Assembly: GCF_027938815.1 (NCBI RefSeq)
Contig: NZ_CP115913.1
Location: 4,002,001-4,066,000, forward strand
Length of the DNA: 64,000 bases
DNA from: Oceanirhabdus sp. W0125-5
Lineage (GTDB): Bacteria; Bacillota; Clostridia; Clostridiales; Clostridiaceae
Direction: 5' to 3'
Shown: positions 1 to 9,034 of the stretch, piece after piece
Position numbering within the stretch: the first letter of the stretch is position 1
Layout of the letters: each line of letters opens with the position of its first letter
Program-made: the position numbers and the translations under genes
The notes under the pieces: generated by a model
The model's database searches: none
Told to the model about the DNA's origin: nothing
What the model saw: only the letters and a program-made list of their open reading frames with translations

Positions 1-1
1 A

Positions 2-805
2 ACTTCAATCCTATATTTTATATTAGGAAGCATCTTCTGCCCTAAAATAGATACCTCAAATATATTGTTATATATGATTGATTTAAATGAGAATTTTATC
101 ATTTCCCCCTATCTATTATTTATTCCATTTGCTGTAGTTTTTTTGACCTTCTTAGGGTTAAAGACTCTATATACACTTCCCATAGGAACACTCTTAGGAT
201 CAATTTGCGCAATTGTAGTTCAGAAAAAATCACTTTACGCTATTACTAATGCAATTTTAAAGGGATACTCACTAAAAAAAACAACTTCTATTATATCCCC
301 CTTAATAAAAGGAGGTGGAGCATTCAATATGCTGGAGGTAATAATAATTGTTGCAGGTTCTATAGTTCTAGTAACAATCCTTGATGAAAACGGCGTTTTA
401 TCTCCACTTACAGAGCTATTTCTCAAGAATATAACTTCACCACTAAAACTTATAATCAATACATCTTTATTAAGTTCAGTAATGACAATTATAACCTGTG
501 ATCAAACCATGGGAATAGTTCTTCCTGGAAAGTTGATGAAGCAACATTACTTAGACTATAAACTTACAGAGGATACTCTAGCCAGAACCATCTCTGATAC
601 TGGAACAATAATTGCACCTTTAATGCCCTGGAATGTAAATTCAATTATTATATTAGCTATAACTGGCGTGAGTTCTATTGTTTATGCCCCCTTTACATTT
701 CTGTGTATTTTAAACCCTTTAATATCTATAATAGTAATATGGGTAAAACTAAGACAAACACCCTTTAAAATTAATAAAGAATTAAAAATAACAAGTAGCG
801 ATTAG
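2..805 (+). CDS. NhaC-family Na+/H+ antiporter, 3' part (5' end outside window)
   Basis: C-terminal part of an integral-membrane antiporter that likely exchanges Na+ for H+ across the cytoplasmic membrane. The frame is open from base 2, so the gene starts upstream of the window; the internal TTG at 65 and ATG at 74 are not needed as starts. Several hydrophobic segments are visible. Family hallmarks seen are the GGGAFNMLEVI stretch, a CDQTMGIVLPG segment and the SDTGTIIAPLMPWN segment, all typical of the C-terminal half of NhaC proteins. The 267 residues seen fit a family of about 450-500. A hairpin overlaps the stop codon. Assignment to NhaC is by motif recognition; other members of the ion transporter superfamily are less likely. 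Confidence 0.8.
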   Translation, partial: TSILYFILGSIFCPKIDTSNILLYMIDLNENFIISPYLLFIPFAVVFLTFLGLKTLYTLPIGTLLGSICAIVVQKKSLYAITNAILKGYSLKKTTSIISPLIKGGGAFNMLEVIIIVAGSIVLVTILDENGVLSPLTELFLKNITSPLKLIINTSLLSSVMTIITCDQTMGIVLPGKLMKQHYLDYKLTEDTLARTISDTGTIIAPLMPWNVNSIIILAITGVSSIVYAPFTFLCILNPLISIIVIWVKLRQTPFKINKELKITSSD

Positions 806-832
806 TAGGCGTAGCCTAGTGCATTACTAATC
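800..832 (+). terminator. Hairpin overlapping the antiporter stop codon
   Basis: An inverted repeat GATTAGTA ... TACTAATC encloses a smaller GGC-GTA-GCC repeat and includes the stop codon of the antiporter gene. The T-rich run only comes about 15 bases later, so it is an imperfect terminator candidate. Confidence 0.35.
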
Positions 833-917
833 AAACCTCACTCAGTTTTTTATTTTATCTAGGTATAATCTAATATCTCGCACTCTTATTAGTTATATAT
901 TTTTTTAGGTATAGGTC

Positions 918-938
918 GGTACTTATTAAATAAGTACC
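918..938. repeat. Perfect hairpin palindrome outside the left terminal repeat
   Basis: Arms GGTACTTATT and AATAAGTACC separated by one base, directly outside the left terminal repeat of the IS1595-like element. It may be a transcription stop shielding the element or part of its end; no tight T-run follows it. Confidence 0.45.
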
Positions 939-939
939 C

Positions 940-968
940 TATCTCTCTTTTTTAGAATAATGTTGAAA
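940..968 (+). repeat. Left terminal inverted repeat
   Basis: Starts TATCTCTCTTTTTTA and ends ATGTTGAAA; its reverse complement recurs at 2712-2740 with three mismatches and, more weakly, at about 60508-60537. Confidence 0.6.
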
Positions 969-1110
969 AAATATCTGTTTAGACTATTCATATTATCTGT
1001 TTGGACTATTCACGTTATTAGACAAACTATTCTCACAGACTAATATTCTTAATATTTTTCAAGTAAATTAGATGTATTTATTATTTAGTGACTCATATAC
1101 TTTGAATCCC

Positions 1111-2523
1111 TTAAGCAGCAGTCACATAAATAGGCTTACGTTTCTTGAAATCCTTTATAATCATAAAACTATACTTACAGTGACTTTCTAAAAATAAACT
1201 CTCAGTAGCATTAGAGTTATCATCACAACACTCTGCCATTACATTTACAGTATATCCCCTCACTCTAGTAAAGTAATTCAAGATTCTATAATTTTTATTA
1301 AAAAGGTTCTTTTCCTTTATCCATCTATACCAATATAGATAGTTCGTCAAATATTTGCTTGATACACCATTAAAACTGCTTAGCCATTGGTTTACCTCTC
1401 TTTTCATTCCCATTAGATTTTCAATATGATACTTCTGATTATTATCACCAGTACATCCTCTAGCTAATCCTAAATCCATAGACTGAGCAAATAGATGATA
1501 ATGTCTATTTCCTTCAGTACACAATACAGTTCCAGAATTAATTTTTCCATAAAATATTTTTTCTAGTGTAATTTTATTAACTCTTCTATTACAAGCTTCA
1601 ATTATCATATTTCCTTTTCTATCTACTGCACATACCACATAATCAACCTTAGGTTTATTGTCATTAAAAATCAAAGTATATTTATTCTTAATCCCACATC
1701 TTCTCCCTTTATTAAATACTCCCCCATTTTTATTTCTTGTTACATTTCCTTTTACACTCTCAATTACTGCCATATGACCCATCTCAACTATTCCACCAAT
1801 ACAGCCTGACCCCATATTTATTCTTAACCCATCCATGATTTTATGTCTCCAGAAAAAAGCTGTAGCGATGTTTATTCCTACCATATGACTACATTCCTTT
1901 AATGATAAGCCCTTTACCATACATTTCATATATTTATTCCATTTATGAATTCCTTTCTTACTATAATACATAGGTGATAAAGTTATGTCACTAAATGTTT
2001 TTCCACACTCTTCACTCTTGCATTTATATCTCTGCTTACCATCATATTTGCCATACTTCCATATATCTATATATCCACAGTGTGGGCACACCCTTCCATC
2101 TTTGAATCTTAGTTTCCTTATACCTTCTATTATTGCTTCAACCTGGATGTTGTTTTTGTCACTTTTAATTTGATTTATTATTTTATCAAGTAAAATTAAT
2201 TTATTTCTTCTCTTTTCCTCACTAAGAATTCGCTTTTTTTCTTTCATCCTATTTTCTTGAATCCTCTTTATTTCTAACTCTCTAGCTCTATTTACCATTG
2301 CTAATAGATTTTCTTTTATTTCAGGTAAAAAATTTCCTTCTACTACATCCTTCTCAAATTTATCTAAAAAATCATCATTATATTGATATTCACCTTTTAC
2401 TAAAGATACTTTTTCACATTCCTTTGAATATTCATTAACTCCATTTTCACACATTTGATTATCACAGGTATTATTTTGAATATAATCACCTTTAATTAAA
2501 TTATTATTAAAAACTTTAGTCAT
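1111..2523 (-). CDS. IS1595-like transposase-derived protein with degenerate catalytic site
   Basis: 470 residues from the ATG at 2523, which has GGAGG five bases upstream; a longer frame runs through that site. Order: a charged, probably helical N-terminal extension of about 140 residues not usual in the family, a zinc ribbon (C146, C149, C168, C173) and an ISXO2/IS1595-type nuclease fold. In active members the first acidic residue lies in a V-E-x-D-E-T motif; here the same place reads VEMGHM (247-251), so Asp is Gly and the next Glu is His. The second Asp (VLCSDG type) is Glu337 in VLCTEG. The C-terminal part, including FNGVSSKYLTNYLYWYRW, is well kept. The frame is intact, so this is not simple decay. 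It may be a domesticated DNA-binding protein or depend on a helper. Fold assignment is confident; activity is unknown. Confidence 0.75.
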   Translation of the reverse strand: MTKVFNNNLIKGDYIQNNTCDNQMCENGVNEYSKECEKVSLVKGEYQYNDDFLDKFEKDVVEGNFLPEIKENLLAMVNRARELEIKRIQENRMKEKKRILSEEKRRNKLILLDKIINQIKSDKNNIQVEAIIEGIRKLRFKDGRVCPHCGYIDIWKYGKYDGKQRYKCKSEECGKTFSDITLSPMYYSKKGIHKWNKYMKCMVKGLSLKECSHMVGINIATAFFWRHKIMDGLRINMGSGCIGGIVEMGHMAVIESVKGNVTRNKNGGVFNKGRRCGIKNKYTLIFNDNKPKVDYVVCAVDRKGNMIIEACNRRVNKITLEKIFYGKINSGTVLCTEGNRHYHLFAQSMDLGLARGCTGDNNQKYHIENLMGMKREVNQWLSSFNGVSSKYLTNYLYWYRWIKEKNLFNKNYRILNYFTRVRGYTVNVMAECCDDNSNATESLFLESHCKYSFMIIKDFKKRKPIYVTAA

Positions 2524-2711
2524 AATTACCTCCAAAACTTATATCTATATAAAATGCACCTTTTAGAGTATATCCTTTTTTGCAAACACTCATTCGCACC
2601 TTTTCTATAATTATGACCATTCCTTATCTTTATATTCATTAATTCAAGAAATACTTTTAAATTTTTCACCTTTTAATCTGATTATAACTTGTACTCTAAC
2701 CAATAAAGTTA

Positions 2712-2740
2712 TTTCAACATTTTCTTAAAAAAGAGAGATA
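2712..2740 (-). repeat. Right terminal inverted repeat
   Basis: Partner of the repeat at 940-968, in opposite orientation, 26 of 29 positions identical. Confidence 0.6.
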
Positions 2741-2813
2741 TGTTACTGAAATTTAAGTTGTATATATATCACTTGAGAGTTAAATTAACTTAACAAATAA
2801 AAATATCAATGAA

Positions 2814-2854
2814 ATAAAAAAGATGACCCTTGTAGTATACAAAGATCATCTTTT
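2814..2854 (-). terminator. Terminator of the M4 protease gene
   Basis: Inverted repeat with outer arms AAGATGA and TCATCTT around a TTTGTA/TACAA inner stem, followed on the minus strand by a T-run; it lies about 95 bases past the protease stop. Confidence 0.6.
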
Positions 2855-2947
2855 AACTTCATAGTATTCTTTTAATATTGATAATGTAGCTTAAATTACA
2901 GAGTATCAATTCTGCACGAGTCTTTTTTACCTTAATTATAACTCATA

Positions 2948-4579
2948 TTAATTAACTCCAACCGAATCAAATGCATCATTTACAGCTTGAACCTCTGCAC
3001 TGTTAGCTCCATATAATTCAACAGCTGATTGCACGAGAGCTGCTCTAGCTTGACTAAATGTGCTTGAAGCTGTGAAGTGTTGTGTTAATGCACGATAGAA
3101 TATTTCAGTCATCTTATCTATGCCTATACCACTAACAGTAACGCCGTAATGTCTTCCACCTTCACTGATCAAATATGCAGCCTTATTAATAATTCCACTG
3201 TTCCAATGAACTCCACCATTATCTGCAGTTCCTACATATCTATCATCATAATGATCAGGATCTCCATATTTTGTAGGATCAGCCATTGATCTCATTGCAT
3301 CATTAGGATCTGCTGGAGTATAAATATCTTCTCCAATAAGCCAATCAGGATTATTGTTAAAAGCAAATTCTACTGCTGTTCCGAAAATATCTGACATTGC
3401 TTCATTTAATGCTCCAGATTCATTATAATAAATCAAATCTGCAGTATGCTCTGTAACCGCATGAGTTATTTCATGTGCTATTACATCTAGTGAACCTGAT
3501 AATTCAGTAAATGTAACACCGTCTCCATCTCCAAATACTATCTGCTGTCCATTCCAGAATGCATTATTATAACTTCTACTATAATGAACTGTTGCCTTAA
3601 TTAAACTACCTTTATTATCAAAGCTGTTTCTACTAAATCTATTTAAATAATAATCATAAGTTAAACCTGCATAATGATGAGCATCAACAGCAGCACGATC
3701 ATTAGAATCATTTAAAACATTATCACTATCTGCCCATAAACTTCCTGGAAGTCTAGTTCTGTTATTAGCATTATACGTTTCAATTCCATCTCCACGAGTT
3801 CTATCAACTAGATAATAAATAGAATTAGATAATAAAGTATTAATTTCTTTCGTATCTCCCAATACTCCAGTACCTGTTCCAACTGTGTCTTCGCCTGATG
3901 TAGGCTTTTTAGTAGGTTTTCCGTATTTAAGATTATTATATTTATTTATTAATTCTCCAGTTACTGCATCAATAAAGTAATTCCAGTTACCTGGCTCTGG
4001 ATATAAGAAGTTTAGATTTACTAAGTATGCATATCTAGCTTCATTTTCATGATAATATACTACTAAATCTGCTTCAGGTTTAACTTCATATTCCGGTTCA
4101 AAAGTTAAATCTTCTTGAGCTTTTTTAATTGCTTCATTCTTATTTATTTTTTTATCAAGTTTCAATTTATCATGCTTATCAAGATTAGGAATAACCGCTC
4201 CTGATATACTTGTAAGCACTCCATTTTTATCAATATGCGCTGCTTGAGTTGAGCCGAAAACAGGTATTCCTTTATATACTTGCTGCAGCTTTATATTAGT
4301 ATACCCTAATTTATCTATCTTTTTAGATGTTATCTTAAAAGCTTCTTTAGCATTCCCTTTTCCAAATTTAAACTTATCCTTACTGTTATCTAAATACTTA
4401 TATAAAACTTCTTCAGCACTTTCATTTGACGCATTTGTTAATTGACCAGATATAAATTCTGGGGTACCATGTTTTTTGTTCCAATTAATTTTTCCATTTT
4501 CTGATTTCGCCAATGCTGTTGATAGAGGTGAAAAAGCAAACACTAAAACTAATAAGATTGTTAGGAACTTATTTTTCAA
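2948..4579 (-). CDS. Secreted thermolysin-like zinc metalloprotease (M4, bacillolysin type)
   Basis: Extracellular endopeptidase made as a preproenzyme of 543 residues. A signal peptide (about 1-24, ending STALA) is followed by an FTP/PepSY propeptide (about 30-215) and a catalytic domain from about 235. The zinc site HEITH is at 369-373, the third ligand Glu393 lies in ALNEAMSD, and the catalytic-acid His458 lies in GVHWNSGI, so all key residues of the M4 family are present. The TTG start is supported by AAGGAG seven bases upstream. The gene stands alone. With the two DUF885 lipoproteins upstream it suggests growth on protein. Family assignment is very secure. Confidence 0.95.
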   Translation of the reverse strand: MKNKFLTILLVLVFAFSPLSTALAKSENGKINWNKKHGTPEFISGQLTNASNESAEEVLYKYLDNSKDKFKFGKGNAKEAFKITSKKIDKLGYTNIKLQQVYKGIPVFGSTQAAHIDKNGVLTSISGAVIPNLDKHDKLKLDKKINKNEAIKKAQEDLTFEPEYEVKPEADLVVYYHENEARYAYLVNLNFLYPEPGNWNYFIDAVTGELINKYNNLKYGKPTKKPTSGEDTVGTGTGVLGDTKEINTLLSNSIYYLVDRTRGDGIETYNANNRTRLPGSLWADSDNVLNDSNDRAAVDAHHYAGLTYDYYLNRFSRNSFDNKGSLIKATVHYSRSYNNAFWNGQQIVFGDGDGVTFTELSGSLDVIAHEITHAVTEHTADLIYYNESGALNEAMSDIFGTAVEFAFNNNPDWLIGEDIYTPADPNDAMRSMADPTKYGDPDHYDDRYVGTADNGGVHWNSGIINKAAYLISEGGRHYGVTVSGIGIDKMTEIFYRALTQHFTASSTFSQARAALVQSAVELYGANSAEVQAVNDAFDSVGVN

Positions 4580-4870
4580 AAAAACACTCCTTATAAATTT
4601 TTGAATTTTACTTATATTGTAATTTTATGAAGTGCTTTTTTGATTTATGAATACATACATTAAAAAAAGCAATTTACAAAATGAACAAAATTATTCTTTA
4701 AATCCTCCCTATAAACCTATTAATTCAAGAATTTATTTAACTTTTTTTCTTTTTGATATTAATATTTGATTTTACTCTAATTCACCAAACATAATAATAT
4801 CTATTTACATATAATGTAAATAACAAGTTATAATTATATTAAGTATGATAAGTTATTTTTTAAGTTTTAA
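4580..4870. other. Intergenic region upstream of the protease
   Basis: AT-rich and without a convincing gene. It holds the protease ribosome binding site and a loose inverted repeat (TGCTTTTTT ... AAAAAAGCA, about 4631-4671). I could not pick a convincing promoter. Confidence 0.4.
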
Positions 4871-4908
4871 AAAAATCACGCTTCCAAAATTTCAGAAACG
4901 TGATTTTT
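4871..4908 (-). terminator. Terminator of the first DUF885 lipoprotein gene
   Basis: Stem AAAAATCACG / CGTGATTTTT just past the stop codon; it can act in both directions. Confidence 0.75.
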
Positions 4909-4911
4909 ATT

Positions 4912-6735
4912 CTATTTACTACTTTTTTCTTTTATTCTATTATCAATATGCATCGACAATATTTCTAAAGGTATTGCCCCATTCTCTAGAATCCATCCAT
5001 TAAACTCTACAATATCAAATTTTTCACCAAGTTCCTTTTTTGCTTTTTCACGCAATTTTACAATATGTAATTCCCCAATTTTATAAGAACATGCTTGAGC
5101 AGGTATAGCTGTATATCTTACAACTTCACGTCTTGAATAGCCTTCATTTTGAAAACCTTCATTTACCATATACTTTATCGCTTTATCTATATTCCAATCA
5201 AAATAATTAAGTCCTGTATCAACAACTAACCTTGTAGCTCTAAATAACTCTGACTTTAAATACCCAAGATGATGCTTTGGATCTTTTGAAAATTGCATTT
5301 CATCAGCTAATTTCTCAGCATACAATGCCCATCCTTCCATAAAAGCATTGTTTGACCACATATTTATTAGACTACTATTTGAATTTCGAATGGCATTCTC
5401 ACGTTCTAAATGATGTCCTGGTATAGTTTCATGATATGCTAAAGTATTAATATCATAATCAACTTGTTGATAACCAAAATCAAGATAAAAGGTTCCAGCT
5501 CTTTTTAAATCATATGATGGTGAAGAATAGTAATCGCCACCGCCAGATGGTGTAATATTAGGTATAGATTCTGGTATGAATTCTTTTGGAACAATCTTAT
5601 GCAAATTATCTATTGCATTTTTCATAACTTTTTCATACTGTGCCACGGATTCTTGTCCACTATATTTTTTATCATCCCAAGTCAACTTATCATATGCACT
5701 TTTTAAATCACTTGTATCATATCCTATGGCTTCAAAGCTTCTTTTAATATCTGCTCTTATACGTTTTACTTCACTTTCCCCTAATTGCATAATTTCTTCA
5801 GGCGTTAGGTTTGTTGTTGTCTGTTGTTTTATACGAAATTGATAGTATTCTTTCCCATTAGGCAAGTCACTAGCTCCAACTACATCTGAACGCGATTCTA
5901 TAAGTGCCCCTAGTTTTTCAGCCACTTCAGTAAGTGCGGGAATATATTCTTCATCTATTATTACTTGTAATTGAGTTAATAGCTCATCCTTGTTTTCAAT
6001 TTCTAAGGATTTAATTTTGTTTTCATAATATTTATATACATCATTTTTCCTTCCATTTCTACCTAGATAGCATGTTTTAATTGTATCTATTGATGAGTAC
6101 ATAATATACTTATTGAATAAAATCCCCTTTTCATTTCCTTCTTCAAAGCTTTTAAGCAAATTAAGTAGCATGTCATCAGCCAGTTTGAATCGATTTATAT
6201 AATTTACTGCACTTGCTTCATCCTCAATTATTGCTTTGTTTGAAAACACTCCATGGATAAATGAAACCGCTCCATTTATTCCCCAGAATGGATGTAAGTG
6301 TTGTTGATATTCCATCCCTTCTAACTTTTCATTAAGATACCACTGTACCGTTAAAAAATTAATGTCATTTTTATCTACATCTTTAAATGAGTTTAATTTA
6401 TTAAGTCCTTCAAGGTAAAGTTGTTTTTCTCTCTCAACCTCCTCATTACTTCCAGTATTCATTCTATCTTTAATATCATTAAGTCCTAATTCATCTAAAT
6501 TAGTAAATACTACATCCCATGTTGGATATATAGTCATAATATCTTTAAACATTAGTTCTTTAAAGTCCTGAAAATTCTTTGCTTTTGATATATAAAACTC
6601 GTAGTTTAAATCTCCATCTAGTTTTTTTAAAGATTGATCTCCCTTTAATTCATTTTTCTGTGAATCATTCCCCTTTGTTGAACACCCTGATAATAACATT
6701 ACTAAAATCAAAAATATTACAAATACTTTTTTCAT
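4912..6735 (-). CDS. DUF885 family lipoprotein, predicted metallopeptidase (copy 1)
   Basis: 607 residues. A lipoprotein signal (MKKVFVIFLILVMLLSGC, lipidated Cys18) anchors the protein outside the membrane. The rest is a single DUF885 domain with the family signature HETIPGHH at 435-442, a zinc-peptidase-like HExxxxH arrangement, and a following EGWALYAEKLADEM stretch with a conserved acidic residue. Members are annotated as putative metallopeptidases; a carboxypeptidase-type role is likely but unproven. The start has AGGGGG seven bases upstream. It is followed on the same strand side by a close paralogue at 7015-8859, so this is a tandem duplication. Family call is firm, substrate unknown. 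Confidence 0.88.
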   Translation of the reverse strand: MKKVFVIFLILVMLLSGCSTKGNDSQKNELKGDQSLKKLDGDLNYEFYISKAKNFQDFKELMFKDIMTIYPTWDVVFTNLDELGLNDIKDRMNTGSNEEVEREKQLYLEGLNKLNSFKDVDKNDINFLTVQWYLNEKLEGMEYQQHLHPFWGINGAVSFIHGVFSNKAIIEDEASAVNYINRFKLADDMLLNLLKSFEEGNEKGILFNKYIMYSSIDTIKTCYLGRNGRKNDVYKYYENKIKSLEIENKDELLTQLQVIIDEEYIPALTEVAEKLGALIESRSDVVGASDLPNGKEYYQFRIKQQTTTNLTPEEIMQLGESEVKRIRADIKRSFEAIGYDTSDLKSAYDKLTWDDKKYSGQESVAQYEKVMKNAIDNLHKIVPKEFIPESIPNITPSGGGDYYSSPSYDLKRAGTFYLDFGYQQVDYDINTLAYHETIPGHHLERENAIRNSNSSLINMWSNNAFMEGWALYAEKLADEMQFSKDPKHHLGYLKSELFRATRLVVDTGLNYFDWNIDKAIKYMVNEGFQNEGYSRREVVRYTAIPAQACSYKIGELHIVKLREKAKKELGEKFDIVEFNGWILENGAIPLEILSMHIDNRIKEKSSK

Positions 6736-6875
6736 ACAATCCCCCTAACACTCTTTTTTATTAATTATTACATTTTTTTATATATAATACCATATTTTGT
6801 AATCTTATGCAATTTAATCATTGTAATCTTGCAAAAATGTAATATTCTCATAAAAAGCGAAAATAAAAAACACGC

Positions 6876-6905
6876 TTCCTAATTTGAGAAACGTGTTTTT
6901 TCTTC
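6876..6905 (-). terminator. Hairpin between the two DUF885 genes
   Basis: Arms AAACACG and CGTGTTT followed by a T-run lie between the paralogues, echoing the terminator after copy 1 (ATCACG / CGTGAT). Confidence 0.6.
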
Positions 6906-6945
6906 ATTAATATTGCTCATTTTCCAAAGACGAATTCTCTTCAGT

Positions 6946-7016
6946 CGTCATAATTCAAGTGGTGACAGGCACCTTTTCTTATTATTCGTCATAATGCGAG
7001 TGGTGACAGTCCCCTT
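6946..7016. repeat. Two REP-like units (GGTGACAGGCACC type)
   Basis: Two direct copies of a ~30-bp unit, CGTCATAATxCxAGTGGTGACAGxCxCCTT, at 6946-6975 and 6987-7016. The first contains GGTGACAGGCACC, a small stem with GGTG/CACC arms; the second reads GGTGACAGTCCCC. The second copy abuts and overlaps the stop codon of the gene at 7015. Such GTGACAGGCACC/GTGACAGTCCCC units resemble Firmicute REP elements mobilised by Y1-type (RAYT) transposases; that link is from general knowledge. Confidence 0.5.
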
Positions 7017-8859
7017 ATTTTTTTTCTTTTATTCTATTATCAATATGGATTGACAATACATCTAGAGGTATTGAACCATTTTCAAGAATCCATCCATTAA
7101 ATTCTACAAGGTCAAATTTTTCACCAAGTTCCTTTTTTGCTTTTTCACGTAATTTTAAAATACTTAATTCACCAAGTTTGTATGAGCAAGCTTGAGCAGG
7201 AATAGCTGTATATCTTATAATCTCACTTCTTGCAAAGGATGGATGCTGCAAACCTTCATATACCATATAATTCCCAGCTTTATTCAAATCCCAACCAAAA
7301 TAATTAAGTCCTGTATCAACAACTAATCTTGTAGCTCTAAATAACTCCGACTTTAAATAACCAAGATGATGTTTAGGATTATTTGAAAATTGCATTTCAT
7401 CCGCTAATTTCTCTGCATACAATGCCCATCCTTCAACGTAGGCTCCGTAATGTCCCATTTTTAAGAACTCACTTATATTTGGATTTCGAATTGTCTTTTC
7501 ACGTTCTAAATGATGTCCAGGTATAGTTTCATGAAATGCTAAAGTATTAATAGCATAATCAACATGATTATAACCAAGATCAATATAAAAAGTTCCTGCT
7601 CTACTTAAATCAAATGATGGTGATGAATAGTAATTCCCACCACCAGATGGTTTAATATCAGGTAAAGATTCTGGTATAAATTCTTTTGGAACAATCTTAT
7701 TCAAATTATCCATTGCATTTTTCATAACCTTTTGATACTGAGCTACTGCTAATTGTCCATTGTATATTTTGTCATTCATAGCCAATTTATTATATGCACT
7801 TATTAAATCACTACTATCATATCCTAAAGCTTCAAAACTTTTTTTAATTTCATCTCTTATACGTTTCACTTCACTTTCTCCTAATTTCATAATTTCTTCA
7901 GGAGTTAAGTTTGTTGTTGTCTGTTGTTTTATACGAAATTGATAATACTCTTTTCCATCAGGCAAATCTGCAGCTCCTATTACATCTGATCTTGGACTTT
8001 TAAAATCAATTAATTTATTTGACACTTCCGTAAGTGCTGGAATATATTCTTCATCTATTATTGTTATTAATTGAGCTAAAAGTTCATCTTTATTTTCTAT
8101 ATTTAATGGTTTAATTTTCTCCTCAAAGTATTTGTAAACATCATTACGTCGTCCATTTCTTAATTCATAGCAATTTGTAATTGTACCTTTTGCTGTGTAC
8201 ATAACATAATTATTGAAATAAATCCCCTTTTTATTTCCCTCCTCAAAACTTTTTAATGTATTAAGTATTAAGTCATCTGCTAATTTAAATCTGTTTATAA
8301 AATTCACTGCACTTACTTCATCCTCTATTATTGAGTCATTTGAAAAAAACCTATGAGTAGATGAAATAATACCATTTATACCCCAGAAAGGATTTAAGTG
8401 CTTCTTAAATTCCAATCCCTCTAACTGCAGATTAAGATACCACTTTACAGTTAAAAAATTTATATCACTCTTGTCTATATCTTTAAATGAGTTTAATTTT
8501 TCAAGAGCTTCAATATAAAGTTGTTTTTCTTTATTAATTTCCTCTTCACTTCCAGTATTTAATCTACCTTTTATATCATCAAGTCCTAAATCATCTAATT
8601 CAGTAAATATACAATCCCATGATGGATAAATAGAAATTATATCTTTAAACATTAGGTCCTGAAATTCCTGAAAGTTCTTTGCTTTTGACATATAGAAATC
8701 ATAATTTGACTTTTCTTCATTTAATATTGTGGATTTTTCCTCTGTTAATATTGAAGACTTCTCTCCATTAAGTTCATTTTTCTTTGAATCTTTTTCTGTT
8801 GTTGAACATCCTGATATAAAAATAATCATAATTATTAAAAACACTAAAATTTTTTTCAT
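7015..8859 (-). CDS. DUF885 family lipoprotein, predicted metallopeptidase (copy 2)
   Basis: 614 residues from the ATG at 8859, chosen because GGGGTGAT precedes it and a lipoprotein signal (MKKILVFLIIMIIFISGC) follows; a frame open 29 codons further upstream lacks such a site. Same architecture as copy 1, with HETIPGHH at about 443-450 and the same C-terminal EGWALYAEKLADEM block. A repeated, Ser/Thr/Glu-rich linker after the lipid anchor (SSILTEEKSTILNEEKS) is not in copy 1. The two proteins are clearly alike over their full length, so one arose by tandem duplication. The stop codon lies inside a REP-like repeat. Confidence 0.88.
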   Translation of the reverse strand: MKKILVFLIIMIIFISGCSTTEKDSKKNELNGEKSSILTEEKSTILNEEKSNYDFYMSKAKNFQEFQDLMFKDIISIYPSWDCIFTELDDLGLDDIKGRLNTGSEEEINKEKQLYIEALEKLNSFKDIDKSDINFLTVKWYLNLQLEGLEFKKHLNPFWGINGIISSTHRFFSNDSIIEDEVSAVNFINRFKLADDLILNTLKSFEEGNKKGIYFNNYVMYTAKGTITNCYELRNGRRNDVYKYFEEKIKPLNIENKDELLAQLITIIDEEYIPALTEVSNKLIDFKSPRSDVIGAADLPDGKEYYQFRIKQQTTTNLTPEEIMKLGESEVKRIRDEIKKSFEALGYDSSDLISAYNKLAMNDKIYNGQLAVAQYQKVMKNAMDNLNKIVPKEFIPESLPDIKPSGGGNYYSSPSFDLSRAGTFYIDLGYNHVDYAINTLAFHETIPGHHLEREKTIRNPNISEFLKMGHYGAYVEGWALYAEKLADEMQFSNNPKHHLGYLKSELFRATRLVVDTGLNYFGWDLNKAGNYMVYEGLQHPSFARSEIIRYTAIPAQACSYKLGELSILKLREKAKKELGEKFDLVEFNGWILENGSIPLDVLSIHIDNRIKEKK

Positions 8860-9034
8860 ACAATCACCCCTATATTGTTTCCATGATATTACATTTATAT
8901 GAACAATATACCACATTATTCTATTACCAGTTATTTGCATACACAATATTTCTATATAAATTCAAAAACCAATTTCTCTAAAGCATAGCCAATTAACAAT
9001 TAACTAATAATATTAATATAACTAATATAAGCAG

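Larger units (their letters stand above)
940..2740. mobile_element. IS1595-like element bounded by inverted repeats
   Basis: A 1.8-kb unit holding one transposase-like gene. Its ends are imperfect inverted repeats at 940-968 and 2712-2740 that match at 26 of 29 positions; both begin TATCTCTCTTTTTTA read from outside inward, and AGTA is also shared just outside. Inside the left end are two 22-bp direct repeats (972-993 and 994-1015, 19 of 22 matching). Three CACCTTTT copies lie near the right end (2557, 2597, 2667). No clear target duplication could be recognised. The ends and the gene are seen; that they form one transposable unit is inference. Confidence 0.55.

Noticed and set aside
6579-6764. 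Plus-strand frame overlapping the DUF885 start
   Set aside because: Shadow of the lipoprotein gene with no start signal.
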